From NCBI GenBank assembly GCA_002009475.1, contig AYTS01000192.1, positions 1 to 59,982 of the forward strand: 59,982 nucleotides of DNA. Reading direction: 5' to 3'. The DNA comes from Candidatus Brocadia carolinensis (GTDB lineage Bacteria > Planctomycetota > Brocadiia > Brocadiales > Brocadiaceae). The position numbers and the translations under genes are program-made. The notes below the pieces were generated by a model that worked only from the letters and a program-made list of their open reading frames with translations, made no database searches and had not been told where the DNA came from. The stretch's first letter is position 1; the number at the start of each line of letters is the position of its first letter. Positions 1 through 9,354 of the stretch are shown piece after piece.

Positions 1-154
1 TTTGCCATTCGGAAAACTGTTTCGTATTTGATATTCGTATTTCGAATTTGGTTGAGGCCAGAGGCCGCGCCAGGTGAGTACTTCCCTTATTCATAAAACA
101 TCTTTTTGCTGAAAATATCAAAATAGATTTTATAAGACACTATACCCTTTAAAC

Positions 155-203
155 AAAAAAAGCCTACTGTCAAAAATGCATAAACACTTTCGGCAGTAAG
201 GCT
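155..203 (-). terminator. Intrinsic terminator of the left GEMM-like element
   Basis: On the minus strand GCCTTACTGCC (around 192-202) pairs with GACAGTAGGC (162-171) and is followed by seven U residues (155-161). The 5' arm overlaps the 3' part of the aptamer, as expected where ligand binding and terminator folding compete. Confidence 0.6.
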
Positions 204-285
204 GTCTTACATACGTCCCTGTAAGTACAAGACCCTTTACTTTGCGTCCTGCGGTCACCCGCAGTTTGCCTTTATCGTAGCAATC
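155..285 (-). promoter_or_regulatory. GEMM-like (c-di-GMP-I family) riboswitch, left copy of a tandem pair
   Basis: Read on the minus strand, the segment contains AAAGGCAAAC, a GC hairpin (CTGCGGGTGACCGCAG), then GACGCAAAG. This order, GGCAAA-hairpin-GACGCAAAG, is the hallmark of the GEMM aptamer that binds cyclic di-GMP or cyclic GMP-AMP. A second paired region (GTCTT...AAGAC) follows and runs into an intrinsic terminator, so the expression platform appears transcriptional. The regulated gene would lie beyond the left edge. Ligand specificity cannot be read by eye. Confidence 0.6.
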
Positions 286-312
286 CGTTCGCCCTGGTAT
301 TGATAATATTTA

Positions 313-395
313 TTTAGGCTGCCTTCGGCAGCAACTTTAAGCTCCCCTCATGGCGAAGCGACGGGCTGGTCGCTCTACATGAGTCAGAAAGATTG
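313..395. repeat. Dispersed repeat family C, copy 1
   Basis: Carries GGCTGCCTTCGGCAGC followed by GCTCCCCTCATGGCGAAGCGAC and GGCTGGTCGCTCTACATG. The same cassette (gAGCGACCaGcCtGGTCGcTCTACATG plus CGCTGCC..GGCAGCCTAA) recurs at about 11325, 14098, 23030 and 41635. It is palindromic and non-coding. Confidence 0.6.
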
Positions 396-435
396 AAATT
401 CCCTAACAATTTAACATTTTAGCTAGGCATTTGAC

Positions 436-484
436 AACCCCCCCGTAAACGGGGGGATTATGAGGGGGTGATTGAAATTCCTAA
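436..484. repeat. Dispersed palindromic repeat family B, copy 1
   Basis: Core palindrome CCCCCCCGTAAACGGGGGG followed by ATTATGAGGGGGTGATTGAAATTCC. The core and the ATTGAAATTCC flank recur about eight times in this window, always between genes. Confidence 0.75.
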
Positions 485-493
485 ATCTTAAAA

Positions 494-546
494 CAAAAAA
501 AGCCTTGCTGCCAAAACGTTCTTTCAACATCTTCGGCAGTAAGGCT
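494..546 (-). terminator. Intrinsic terminator of the right GEMM-like element
   Basis: On the minus strand AGCCTTACTGCC (535-546) pairs with GGCAGCAAGGCT (501-512), followed by an uninterrupted U tract (495-500). The 12-bp stem has one mismatch. Confidence 0.65.
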
Positions 547-625
547 ATCTTATGCTACATCCATGTGATTATGAAGACCCTTTACTTTGCGCCCCCCGAT
601 CTCTCGGGGTTTGCCTTTATCGCTT
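495..625 (-). promoter_or_regulatory. GEMM-like (c-di-GMP-I family) riboswitch, right copy of a tandem pair
   Basis: The minus strand shows GATAAAGGCAAAC, a hairpin CCCCGAGAGATCGGGG, then GGCGCAAAG, followed by a second stem and a strong terminator. It matches the left copy in order and spacing, with one change (GGCGCAAAG for GGACGCAAAG). About 200 nt separate the copies and no gene lies between them, so transcription from the right would meet two aptamer-terminator units in series before leaving the window. Confidence 0.6.
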
Positions 626-723
626 TTAGAATAGGAGTATACAACGAAACAAAAAAACATTTCAAGTAAAAATCAAAAAAAACAGAAAATAGTTACTATG
701 TCAAGAAATTATCAGGAGATACA

Positions 724-970
724 TAGCGCAGCAAAGCCACACCCAATTCTCCGTTGAGAAAGCGAGAGATTGCTTCGGAAAAGACCCTCGCAATGACATA
801 GGCTATGCATTTGATGACATTGCTGCGTTGTCATTGCGAGCACATTCGCGCTGCTCAGGGTAAACTCCGCGAAGCAATCTTTCTCTCCCAAACAATCTGT
901 ACCGCCTGATAAGGGATAAATAGGGTTGTGAAAAAACTTACAAAAAAAAGAAGTTTTTACACGGTAATAC
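724..970 (-). repeat. Dispersed repeat family A (about 250 bp), copy 1
   Basis: Composite element carrying two inverted modules, AGATTGCTTCGG...CCTCGCAATGACA and TGTCATTGCGAG...CGAAGCAATCT, then CCTGATAAGGGATAAATAGGG, a poly-A/poly-T hairpin and ACACGGTAATAC. It is nearly identical to copies at 4854-5082, 15504-15750 and 25321-25620. No open reading frame is conserved across copies, so it resembles a non-autonomous (REP/MITE-like) element. Confidence 0.75.
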
Positions 971-971
971 T

Positions 972-1105
972 ATAGCGCAGCAAAGCCACACCCAATTCTC
1001 CGTTGAGAAAGCGGGAGATTGCTTCGGAAAAGACCCTCGCAATGACATAGGCTATACATTTGATGACATTGGTGCGCTGTCATTGCGAGCAAAGCGAAGC
1101 AATCT
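972..1105 (-). repeat. Dispersed repeat family A, copy 2 (truncated)
   Basis: Repeats the first 130 bases of the adjacent copy almost exactly (ATAGCGCAGCAAAGCCACACCC through AAAGCGAAGCAATCT). It then stops abruptly at the integrase remnant, so the two copies form a head-to-tail tandem and the second joins foreign sequence. Confidence 0.7.
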
Positions 1106-1345
1106 GGGATTGAAAAGTTCAGATTCCACGATTTAAGGCATACCTTTGCAACAAGATTAATTCAAAATGGTATTGACATATACACGGTGCAAAGGCTTGG
1201 CAGATGGAAGTCCATGCAGGTGGTAATGCGCTATGCGCATCACCATGCAGAGAGTTTACAGAACGGCGTCGAAGTGCTGGATAAAATGCAGAACAAATTT
1301 TTCACCATTTTATCACAATCGCATGAAGGACGGGCTACGGCATAA
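1100..1345 (+). pseudogene. Tyrosine recombinase (phage-type integrase), C-terminal remnant
   Basis: An open frame ending at the TAA at 1343-1345 encodes the catalytic end of a tyrosine recombinase: RFHDLRHTFATRLIQNG (HxLR-type box), then LGRWKS, then MRYAHHHAESL containing the nucleophilic Tyr of the RYAH signature. Everything upstream, including the first catalytic Arg and the DNA-binding domain, is missing; the frame runs into repeat family A at about 1105. The stop lies 20 nt from the 3' end of an initiator tRNA gene, where integrative elements often insert with int next to the att site. It looks like the relic of an integrated element. Confidence 0.8.
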
Positions 1346-1365
1346 CCGTAAACCCTTGATTTTAT

Positions 1366-1442
<77 letters not shown>

Positions 1443-1515
1443 TTATTTGCAAATAGTAACTGGACGAATGATCTATGCGATGATTGTAAATTAGGTCTTC
1501 GTCAACTTTCCTCAC

Positions 1516-1567
1516 TGTTTCCCCCCGTTTACGGGGGGGGATTATGGGGGGTAATTGAAATTCCTTA
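1516..1567. repeat. Dispersed palindromic repeat family B, copy 2
   Basis: CCCCCCGTTTACGGGGGGGG then ATTATGGGGGGTAATTGAAATTCC, the family B core with its conserved flank. Confidence 0.75.
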
Positions 1568-1875
1568 ACCTCAAGTTTTATTAGTATATCAGCCTGTGCT
1601 AAACTGTCAAGGATAAAAACTTTGCTTTTACCGTCACTCTTAATAAAACGAACCGCAAAGAAGTCAAAACACAGGATATGTTGTTGGTGACCATTTGGCT
1701 TTTTGAAAATCCGTTCCCTTGCATTTAATTCAAACAAAACAGAATGCGTAGCCGTGGATGGTTTATCCTCTTGCACAAACCTGCCTGATGGCAGGCAGAA
1801 CACAAGAGATTGGCGCTGCATTTTTCAAAATGCTAAATTGCTCCTGTTATCGAATGATGTCGTCTTCAATGCCTT
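1568..1875. other. Gap between family B repeat and lnt, no confident gene
   Basis: About 310 bases with only short, overlapping open frames on both strands. One minus frame (to about 1821) runs through the repeat and into the tRNA, which argues against it being a gene. No domain is recognisable. Confidence 0.4.
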
Positions 1876-3458
1876 TTATCTCCCTGCTTTCTGGCGGCAA
1901 TACCGCGATTTAACTATGGCCATGGTGAGCATTATCCCTGATGTCGTTGTGCAAAGAATTGAAAACCAATCGCCACACCGCACATAGAACGGATGATAGT
2001 TTTTGACGTATTTTATACGGTTGGTAAGCGTGCCACGGATCTCCCGGTATTTTCCAGTGGAGTCAGATAGCCTATCATAAATGGCGCCGTCGGGCGCAAC
2101 AAATGAAGATATGCCCGTATTGGCAGCACGCGCCATCGAGATGCGGTTTTCGACCGACCGGAATGCCATAATAGCAAGGTGTTGATCAAGCTCTGCGCTA
2201 TCACGGAACCAGCCATCATTTGTTATGTTTAACATGAAGTCTACTCCGTCTTTCCTGAATTTTCTGATAAGAGACGGCACCGTATCTTCGTAGCAGATAG
2301 ACGCCCCAAACGTAAAACTCCCGTTTTGAAGGTATCTAACGAAAATACGGTTCGTTCGTGACCATGGGTTAACCCGATTTCGTAAGGGACGAGTTTGGTC
2401 AGGAACGGGAAATAGGTTTTCAGCGGGGTAAATTCTCCAAACAACACAAGGTGAATCTTGTCGTAGCGATTGAGTAATGCCCCCTTCCTGTTGTAGTAAT
2501 ATCCGCTGTTAAAAAAGACCTGTTCCTTCCCCGCAAAAGTCAGGGCAATGCCTCCCAACAGCAGGTTGGTGTTTAACTCCTGCGCGAGGTTGGTAGCGGT
2601 AAGCTGCGATAAGAAGTCAATCTTTCTGCCGGTAAGTTCCGGGTTGATATTGAGAATCCCCGGCATCATGGTCTCCGGCCATACCAGGAGGTCAATTGGT
2701 GTGCCTTTCATACCCATCGACAGGTCTGCGTATTGTTTCAGTATCTGTACTTCATCTTCTTCCGTAGATTCGAATTTTAAATCCTGAGGTATATTGCCCT
2801 GGATCATGCACACAACAGGCCCTTCTTCGGGGTGGTAATGTCTGAGCCAGTATAATCCGTAAAGAAGACTGGCTGCCACCAGTACGGGAGGCAACGTACA
2901 CGTCAGTCTGAAAAAGGCTCGCCTTTGGCTTGTAAAACTACGGATGAGCAGATCTGCAATCGCTGCATTGACCATGATAGTGATGAAGGTGATGCCGTAA
3001 ACACCGGCAATATCGGCAATCTGTATTATTGGCAGGTACCGATACTGGGTGTGCCCGATAAAAAACCACGGAAAACCCGTCATCAGAAATGATCGGATAA
3101 ATTCCAATGCCGTCCAGACACATGGCAGAACAACGACAAAGGGGAGTTTCAGGTTCGCTACGATAAACCGGGCACAGAACGCAAATACGAGAAAATATGC
3201 GGCACAATACAAACTCAGCAAGACCCAGGCAATACAAGTGACATGGCGCATCCATGAAATCTGGATAACCAGGAACACAGCGCCTATACCCAGCGAATAA
3301 AGGCAGAGGTATCGTTCTTCAGTTACGATAAGGATGAACCACGGGATACAGGCGATCCATGCAAGATAGCCAAGGTCTGCCGGTGGAAAAGAAAGACACA
3401 AAAGAAGTACGGTCAGAAAAGAGAGGGCGAGGAGTTTTATAAAATGGGTTTTGTTCAA
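1876..3458 (-). CDS. lnt: Apolipoprotein N-acyltransferase, frameshifted
   Basis: Inner-membrane enzyme that adds the third acyl chain to lipoproteins. Five or six hydrophobic helices occupy residues 1-205, followed by the nitrilase-like domain. The catalytic Glu lies in VWPETMMPG (about residue 262) and the Lys in YDKIHLVLFGEFTP (about 334). The frame breaks near 2304-2307: the first reading frame runs on to 2241 with a nonsense tail. The other frame continues ICYEDTVPSL (catalytic Cys), NITNDGWFRDSAELDQH and RAANTGISS to 1876. One base missing beside CCCC (or two extra) explains it. Both halves are intact and total length suits the family, so sequence error or a recent mutation is likely. 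It starts 20 bp downstream of moeA on the same strand. Confidence 0.85.
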
Positions 3459-3478
3459 GGTTTTGAAGACATGCTATT

Positions 3479-4676
3479 TTATTCAAGAGAGATAACATCA
3501 ACCAATTGGCCTACGGCAAGTTTTTCTGCATCTTCACGGACGATAAGTAAACAATTGGCCCTGGTAGTGGCCAATAAGTCGGCAGAGCCATGCCATTCTA
3601 CCGGAGAAACCAGCCAGGTGTTATTATGCATGCGAAGGAACGCGGGGCGATATTCACGACGCTTCCTCCTGACGACGATCTCCGTCTCCAGGGACGCCTT
3701 GACGATCGTCCTGTGGGTGTTAGTAAATCCCATCATCTTTCGGATAGCGGGATAAATAAATAATTCAAAGGTAACAAAGGATGCTACGGGATTTCCCGGT
3801 AAGGCAAAGATAAAGGTCGCATCCTTTTTGCCGAAAATAACCGGTTTGCCCGGTCTTAATGCCACCTTTTCAAAATAGATCTGAGTATTTAAATCCTTCA
3901 TTACATCGCCCACGAGATCGTATTCCCCCATAGAGACGCCTCCGGAAAGGATCAGGATATCCTTCCGGAAACCCCTCTGCATCATGCCTGAAATTTCTTC
4001 CTTGGTATCTTTAACAATACCCAGGAGTTCAACCTCTGCATGCATACGTCTCGCCTGCGCAGCCAAGGAATAGCCGTTGCTATTTCTAATCTGTGCAACG
4101 GAGGGTTTAAGACCAACATCCACCAGTTCGTCGCCGGTGGAGATGATACCTACCGTTGGTGCAGAAAATACCTCAACGCGGGATTTTCCTATCGTGGCAA
4201 GAATGCCAATTTCCTGAGGCCGGATGGGCATACCTTTGCAAAGAACCTTTTGCCCGACCTGCATGTCCTCGCCGCGTTGAGATGTTCCTTCCCCTGTCAA
4301 TGGGTCTGAGAATTCTTACCCGGTTGTTTGCCGGAAGGTCTTCAGTCTCCTCAAATTTAACCACGGCATCGGCACCTGCGGGTACTGCGGCTCCGGTCAT
4401 AATCTTGGACGCTTGCCCGCAAGAAACCGTTTTTGTGGGCATATGGCCGGCGGCAATGTCTTCAATAACCGTTACTTCAACAGGGGCATTGGTAGTATCC
4501 TCAGCAATGACGGCGTATCCATCCATTGCTGAGCGGTTAAAAGGAGGCATATCGATGTCGGATTGCATATCCCCGGCCAGACAAAACCCCAGGGCGTTTT
4601 CAAAGGGGATTGTTTTGACCGGCAGGGGCTTAATGGTATCCTCAATAATTTTTATGGCGGTATCGACTGTAATCAT
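3479..4676 (-). CDS. moeA: Molybdopterin molybdenumtransferase, frameshifted
   Basis: Inserts molybdate into molybdopterin-AMP in molybdenum cofactor synthesis. The N-terminal part (4676 to about 4280) has PPFNRSAMDGYAV and IMTGAAVPAGADAVV. The C-terminal part in the next frame has RGEDMQVGQ, VGIISTGDEL, ILSGGVSMGEYD, FALPGNPVA and the final beta-barrel domain. The frames join around 4265-4295; one extra base there accounts for the break. About 400 residues in total, normal for MoeA. It heads a minus-strand pair with lnt. The pairing is not functionally obvious, and no other Moco gene is in the window. Confidence 0.88.
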
Positions 4677-4853
4677 AGTTTTCTTATGTTAAAGAAACGA
4701 TCTCAATATGTCAAGTGTTGTTAATCAAAACCGTATTATTCCTCAAAAGACACCTGTTGCTCTTGAAAAAAACTTGACAGGAAGAAATCTAACGGATATA
4801 AGGACTTAACCCTTTGGTAACAATTTAACTTTTGCAGCACCCGTACATTTATA

Positions 4854-5082
4854 ATATTACCGTGTAAAATATTTCTTTTTTTGTAAGATTTTTCACAACC
4901 CTATATATCCCTTATCAGGAGGTACAGATTGTTTATGAGAGAAAGATTGCTTCGCTTTGCTCGCAATGACAACGCACTATATGTCATCAAAGGCATAGCC
5001 CGTGTCATTGCGAGGAGTCTTTTCCGAAGCAATCTCCCGCTTTCACAACGGAGAATTGGGGGCGGCTTTGCTGCGCTATGCG
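4854..5082 (+). repeat. Dispersed repeat family A, copy 3 (full)
   Basis: Opposite orientation to copy 1: starts ATTACCGTGTAAAA, then CCCTTATCAGGAGGTACAGATTG, GAAAGATTGCTTCG...CTCGCAATGACA and GTCATTGCGAGG...CCGAAGCAATCTCCC, ending TTGCTGCGCTATGC. It fills most of the 600-base gap between the divergent moeA and the lipoprotein gene; the rest holds no gene. Confidence 0.75.
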
Positions 5083-5282
5083 ATCTGCACGAAAAGGAAT
5101 GCATCGCGCGGGTGTATCCCCCGCTCGCACGGGTTAGGGGGGGAACGGAGGATGCCCCCTCTCACAAGCCTGCCAGACAGCAGGTGAAAAGGATTCGGCA
5201 CTACCTTTTCAAAAAACTAGCTGGTTTTCACCCTTTGTAGTATTCGTTTGCAGGAATGTTTTTGTAACAAAAGGATATCATA

Positions 5283-5807
5283 TTGACTTGTTTTCCAATC
5301 AAAAAGGCAATCCTCTGGTTAAGTATATCAAGTTTAGTATATACCATCGGTTGTGCTACGGTAAAAATCAGAGAGGGCGTCTTTTCTCCACACGACAAAA
5401 ATTACAGAATAACGATTCCAGAAGCCGGAAAGGGGTGGGAGCCGATTCAGACAGATAAAGCAGATCTAACATTATGGAATAAGCAATATAAGGCCATGAT
5501 TGTTGTTATCTCCAGCGATATAGAAAACAAGGGATTTTCGCTGGAAATACTCAGCAGACATCTTTTTTTGGGAATGGCGGGCAAGAAAATCGTATCGATG
5601 GACCCTGTGCTCCTGGATGATCAGAGTGCACTCCATACGATTTTAGAGGGAGAAATGGATAATTGCCGGTTAATGATCGATTCGTATGTCATCAGGATAG
5701 AAGATAAGGTTTACGATCTGGTATGCTGGGCACCATTCAGTTTATTTGACCATATCCAGGGCGATTTTGAACATATGGCAAGGTCTTTTCAAGATATCAG
5801 AAAATAA
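5283..5807 (+). CDS. Putative lipoprotein next to an Mla-type transporter
   Basis: Unrecognised 174-residue protein. It has a hydrophobic N-terminus ending in a lipobox-like TIGC (Cys about residue 24), so it is probably lipid-anchored. The mature part is a mixed alpha/beta domain with no familiar motif. The start is a TTG with AAGGA 9 nt upstream; no ATG lies before the signal sequence. It precedes mlaE by about 110 bp on the same strand, so a role with the lipid transporter is possible. That is inference from position only. Confidence 0.6.
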   Translation: MTCFPIKKAILWLSISSLVYTIGCATVKIREGVFSPHDKNYRITIPEAGKGWEPIQTDKADLTLWNKQYKAMIVVISSDIENKGFSLEILSRHLFLGMAGKKIVSMDPVLLDDQSALHTILEGEMDNCRLMIDSYVIRIEDKVYDLVCWAPFSLFDHIQGDFEHMARSFQDIRK

Positions 5808-5913
5808 GGTTACACGATCATGTGCTTTGTGGCAAGGAGAAGACAATTTTAGAAGTAGCTTACGAATGACAGACAGAGGCAAAGCGGTTATTCAGTGATC
5901 GCAGGGATTACCT

Positions 5914-6690
5914 ATGAATCTTTTATTATCCATCGACGTCGCGGTTAGAAAGTTTATTCTTTTGGTGGGTCAGGTCTCCTTGTTGACGATCAAAGGGTTT
6001 GTGGGAATTTTTGTACCACCATTCAACCTGAAACTCATCCTCCGGGAAATTGATACCTTTGGAGCCGGGTCGCTTTTTTTGGTCAATCTCATTGCGCTAT
6101 TTACTGGAATGGTGATGGCCCTGCAGACGATTTATGGGTTACGTATGTACGGTGCAGAGATATACGTTGGCAGCGTGGTGTCCTTATCCCTTGTCAGGGA
6201 ATTAGGCCCGGTCATGGCTTCCATTATGGTAGGTGCAAGGGTGGGGTCCGGTATTGCGGCAGAAATTGGCGCTATGCAGGTAACGGAGCAGATCGATGCC
6301 ATGCGTGCCCTGGGAGCGAGTCCCGTAAAAAAACTGGTGAGTCCAAAGATCCTCGCCGGAATGATGACCCTTCCCCTTCTCACCGTTACGGCAGATATCG
6401 TCGGGATCTTTGGTGGAATGGTTATTGCTCTCTACGAGCTTGAGATAGACCGTACGTTTTATATCGATTCCGTTTTAACGACAATTACCATTTCAGATTT
6501 TTTGAGTGGTATTGGGAAGACGGCAATCTTTGGGCTGCTGGTTGCTGTGATTGGTTGTTACTTCGGGTTGCAAACCACCGGTGGCACCACCGGTGTGGGA
6601 CGTTCTACGACCATTACCGTCGTTACAATCTCCATCCTGATCCTGATTTCAGATTTTTTCCTGACGAAATTGTTTTTGATTATTTTATAA
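5914..6690 (+). CDS. mlaE: MlaE-type ABC lipid transporter permease
   Basis: Integral inner-membrane subunit of an Mla/MCE system that moves phospholipids between membranes. The 258-residue length and the family signature are clear: LVRELGPVMASIMVGARVGSGIAAEIGAM around residues 90-120, then QIDAMRALGASPVKKLVSPK. Five or so membrane helices follow. It is the first subunit gene of a plus-strand mlaE-mlaF-mlaD set. Confidence 0.9.
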   Translation: MNLLLSIDVAVRKFILLVGQVSLLTIKGFVGIFVPPFNLKLILREIDTFGAGSLFLVNLIALFTGMVMALQTIYGLRMYGAEIYVGSVVSLSLVRELGPVMASIMVGARVGSGIAAEIGAMQVTEQIDAMRALGASPVKKLVSPKILAGMMTLPLLTVTADIVGIFGGMVIALYELEIDRTFYIDSVLTTITISDFLSGIGKTAIFGLLVAVIGCYFGLQTTGGTTGVGRSTTITVVTISILILISDFFLTKLFLIIL

Positions 6691-6846
6691 TTTGGACAAT
6701 TAAACATAATACATTTGACCATTTTTGACACCAGGCAATACGTTAGTTTCGTGAAAAACAGCCCCGCAGGGGTGAGATATTTATAGAAAATGCGATATAC
6801 AAAACCTTGACTCCATCGGAGCGTCTTGTGAAACGGTATTCCGTTT

Positions 6847-7590
6847 ATGTCCAACATAATTGTCGAATTTAAAGATGTTCACAAATCCTTTAATGGCCTT
6901 CTGATCCATAATGGAATAAACCTGTCCATCCTGGAGGGTGAAATTATGTCCCTTCTGGGCGGAAGTGGTTCCGGGAAGAGTGTCCTCCTCAAAGAATTGA
7001 TCGGACTTATAAAACCTGACAGGGGCGATATCGTGGTCTTTGGCAAAAACATAACACAAATGAGGGAACACGATCTGATTCGGTTGCGCGAACATATCGG
7101 TTTACTGTTTCAGGGGGCAGCTTTGTTTGATTCACTTACGGTGGCTGAAAACATTGCCTATCCGCTGCGCGAACATCTCGATCTCACTGAGAGCGAAATT
7201 AAAAACCGGGTAGCGGAAAAATTACACGTTGTGGGACTCAGTGGCATTGAAAACAAGATGCCAGTGGAATTGAGTGGCGGGATGAAGAAACGGGTCGGGT
7301 TGGCACGGGCAATTGCTACAGAACCCGATATTATCTTATATGACGAGCCCACAACCGGGCTTGACCCGATAACGGCCCAGCGTATTAATGATCTGATTGT
7401 CGAATTACAAAGAAAATTGGGAGTTACCACCGTTGTCGTAACTCACGATCTGCATTGCGTGAGGATGGTTTCTGACAGGATTGCCATGCTCCATGAAGGG
7501 AAGATTATTATGGTTGGTACCTGGGAAGAGTTGGCAGCCTCCGGGATACCAGCGGTGAAAGATTTTATCAGTGGTACGATCTGCGATTAG
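6847..7590 (+). CDS. mlaF: MlaF-type ABC transporter ATPase
   Basis: Cytoplasmic ATPase that powers the lipid transporter. Walker A is GGSGSGKSVLLK (about residue 38), signature motif LSGGMKKRVGLARA, Walker B IILYDEPTTGLDP and switch His in VVTHDLH. GGMKKR rather than GGQ is typical of MlaF. The 157-bp gap after mlaE holds no gene. It ends 11 bp before mlaD, whose GGAGG ribosome site lies in that interval. Confidence 0.92.
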   Translation: MSNIIVEFKDVHKSFNGLLIHNGINLSILEGEIMSLLGGSGSGKSVLLKELIGLIKPDRGDIVVFGKNITQMREHDLIRLREHIGLLFQGAALFDSLTVAENIAYPLREHLDLTESEIKNRVAEKLHVVGLSGIENKMPVELSGGMKKRVGLARAIATEPDIILYDEPTTGLDPITAQRINDLIVELQRKLGVTTVVVTHDLHCVRMVSDRIAMLHEGKIIMVGTWEELAASGIPAVKDFISGTICD

Positions 7591-7601
7591 AGGAGGCTTT
7601 T

Positions 7602-8421
7602 ATGACAAAAGAACATTTCGCTGAATTACGGGCAGGGCTCTTTACGCTGATAACGTTGGCAGGGTTTGGCGCCATGGTGTTTATTCTCGGCGCACAGAAA
7701 GGATATTTCGCGCCTCAGATTGTCCTTAAGACAAAGTTTGTAAATGTCTATGGATTGAAGGCCGGGGCTCCGGTACGATTTATGGGCGTGGGGATAGGAC
7801 AGGTGAAAGATGTCGTTTTACCCAAAGAATTGCCTGGCGCAGGGATTGAGGTGATACTGAAGATAGACAAATCAGCTCAGAGGAATATCAATCGTGATTC
7901 TGTTGCCACGATCAAGTGGCTGAGCTATGTGACGGGGGATTCCTATGTGGAGATTACCTCAGGCGAATGGGGTGAACCCGTGGTGGAGGATGGAGACTCA
8001 ATAAAAAGTGCTGAGCCTATCAGCTATACAGCCGCCATTGAAGGGGGGGATAAGTATGATTGAATCCCTTTCAAGGATTGTGAAAAAGCTGGAGGATGGC
8101 CGCTTTGCAGAATCTTTAAACAACCTCTCGGCATCATTGGATAAGGGCTTTAAGGCATTTCAGACAGGAGACGGGTTATTGCCCGCGCTTCTCTATGATC
8201 CAAAGGGGAAACAACTCCTGGAGAAGCTGCTTAAGACTACGGAAACGATGAATGAGATTACGGAAAAAATTGCCAACGGGGAAGGCACCCTCGGTGCCCT
8301 CGTCTCAGACCCCACTCTGTACGACAATTTCAAACGACTCCTGGGTGGCGCAGAGCGCAGTTTTGTGCTGCGCACTCTGATTCGCAAAAGCATTGAGAAA
8401 GGCAAAAAAGAAGAGGAATAA
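7602..8421 (+). CDS. mlaD: MlaD/MCE-domain protein, apparently frameshifted at a G7 tract
   Basis: Periplasmic substrate-binding subunit. The first frame (to 8063) has one N-terminal helix (residues 12-33) and a complete MCE domain with VYGLKAGAPVRFMGVGIGQV. A second frame, in phase from at least 8056 to 8421, carries SLSRIVKKLEDGRFAESLNN and GEGTLGALVSDPTLYDNFK, the tail usual in long bacterial MCE proteins. The frames meet at GGGGGGG (8043-8049), where one G fewer gives a single continuous protein of about 270 residues. Alternatively these are two genes coupled by the ATGATTGA overlap at 8056-8063. A tract indel is favoured because the same defect recurs across this window. Confidence 0.8.
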
Positions 8422-8529
8422 TTGGTAACTATTTACGGGGTGCTGAAAATGGTTACTGCGTTCCTGCTGATTCGTTTCTCAGGAAACGATTGTCAGGTAT
8501 CTGGTCTATGATGATACGGTAACGGTTTC

Positions 8530-8760
8530 TTATTTTAATCTTCTGATGAAAACGTGTATTTCGCCATCCTCTTCGCAGATTTCCAGGAGTTCGTTTCCTG
8601 TGGTATTACACCAGGCGACAATATCCTTCTTGATCCCCTCGTCCGTAGCGATAACTTCAAGCACCTTGCCTATTGCTACGTCCTTCATCCTGACAGACGT
8701 CTTAAAGATGGGCATGGGACACATGAGGCCATAACAATCCAGGGTTTCATCTGCTTTCAT
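8530..8760 (-). CDS. tusA: TusA/SirA-family sulfur carrier
   Basis: Small (76 residues) sulfur-relay protein with the family signature CYGLMCPMPIFKT near the N-terminus; the Cys in CPMP carries persulfide sulfur. A GTG 12 bases upstream (8772) is in frame, but the ATG at 8760 is better placed behind GGGAG. It lies downstream of the iscU/nifU-like gene on the same strand, across a repeat. That fits a sulfur-trafficking role, though its acceptor is not identifiable. Confidence 0.85.
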   Translation of the reverse strand: MKADETLDCYGLMCPMPIFKTSVRMKDVAIGKVLEVIATDEGIKKDIVAWCNTTGNELLEICEEDGEIHVFIRRLK

Positions 8761-8794
8761 AAAAACTCCCACGTTTTACCTTGTTTTTAGTTAG

Positions 8795-8900
8795 ATTCTT
8801 CGCCCCGCTCAGAATGACATTTTTTTCGTATTCCTTGTCATTCTGAGGGCATGTTCTGAGTAAAGCAAAGAATGTGAAACAACAGAGGAATCTCACCTGT
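8795..8900. repeat. Dispersed inverted repeat family D, copy 1
   Basis: AGATTCTTCGCCCCGCTCAGAATGACA faces TTGTCATTCTGAGGGCATG and GCAAAGAATGTG. The same inverted module occurs at about 13912-13998. It lies between tusA and the iscU-like gene. Confidence 0.65.
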
Positions 8901-8919
8901 GAAATTCCTCAGAGTGAGT

Positions 8920-9345
8920 TTAATGTTCATGATGTTCATCGTGTGCGTGTTGCTTCTTTTTTTCAAGGCCTTTGCCGGTGGTTTTCTTCAGGTAGTCGTC
9001 AATAGCAGCCTCAATGGCCTCTTCGGCAAGCACCGAACAATGCATTTTGGCAGGAGGCAATCCGTCCAATGCCTCTGCCACTGCCTTGTTGGTAAGTTGT
9101 AATGCCTCATCCAGGGTCTTACCCTTAATCATTTCTGTCGAAATACTACTGGTGGCAATAGCAGCGCCACATCCGAAGGTCTTGAATTTTACATCAACAA
9201 TGACGTTATCCTTGACCTTGATCGACATCCTCATAATGTCACCACACGCCGGATTTCCAACCTCCCCCACACCATCGGCATCGTTAAACTCCCCTACATT
9301 TCGGGGATTGGCAAAATGATCCATAACCTTTGCGCTGTATTGCAT
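8920..9345 (-). CDS. IscU/NifU-type iron-sulfur cluster scaffold
   Basis: Scaffold on which [2Fe-2S]/[4Fe-4S] clusters are built. The three conserved cysteines are in GNPACGD, FGCGAAIATSS and MHCSVLAEEA, along with YSAKVMDHFANPRNVG at the N-terminus. The 141 residues match a single IscU/NifU-N domain. The C-terminus ends in a His-rich tail (HAHDEHHEH) that the core fold does not need and that could bind metal. No iscS/nifS is adjacent. Confidence 0.9.
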   Translation of the reverse strand: MQYSAKVMDHFANPRNVGEFNDADGVGEVGNPACGDIMRMSIKVKDNVIVDVKFKTFGCGAAIATSSISTEMIKGKTLDEALQLTNKAVAEALDGLPPAKMHCSVLAEEAIEAAIDDYLKKTTGKGLEKKKQHAHDEHHEH

Positions 9346-9354
9346 AGATAACTC

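Noticed and set aside
472..669. Open frame of 65 codons over the right riboswitch
   Set aside because: It runs through an aptamer and terminator on the other strand and has no ribosome site.
724..1105. Possible CRISPR-like array from tandem repeats
   Set aside because: Units are long, unequal and dispersed genome-wide in style; no regular spacers or cas genes.
8043..8063. Programmed frameshift in mlaD
   Set aside because: Possible, but the same single-base excess occurs at unrelated tracts, so a tract error is simpler.
8472..8489. Hairpin TCGTTTC / GAAACGA as a terminator between mlaD and tusA
   Set aside because: A 7-bp stem without a following T tract on either strand is too weak to call.
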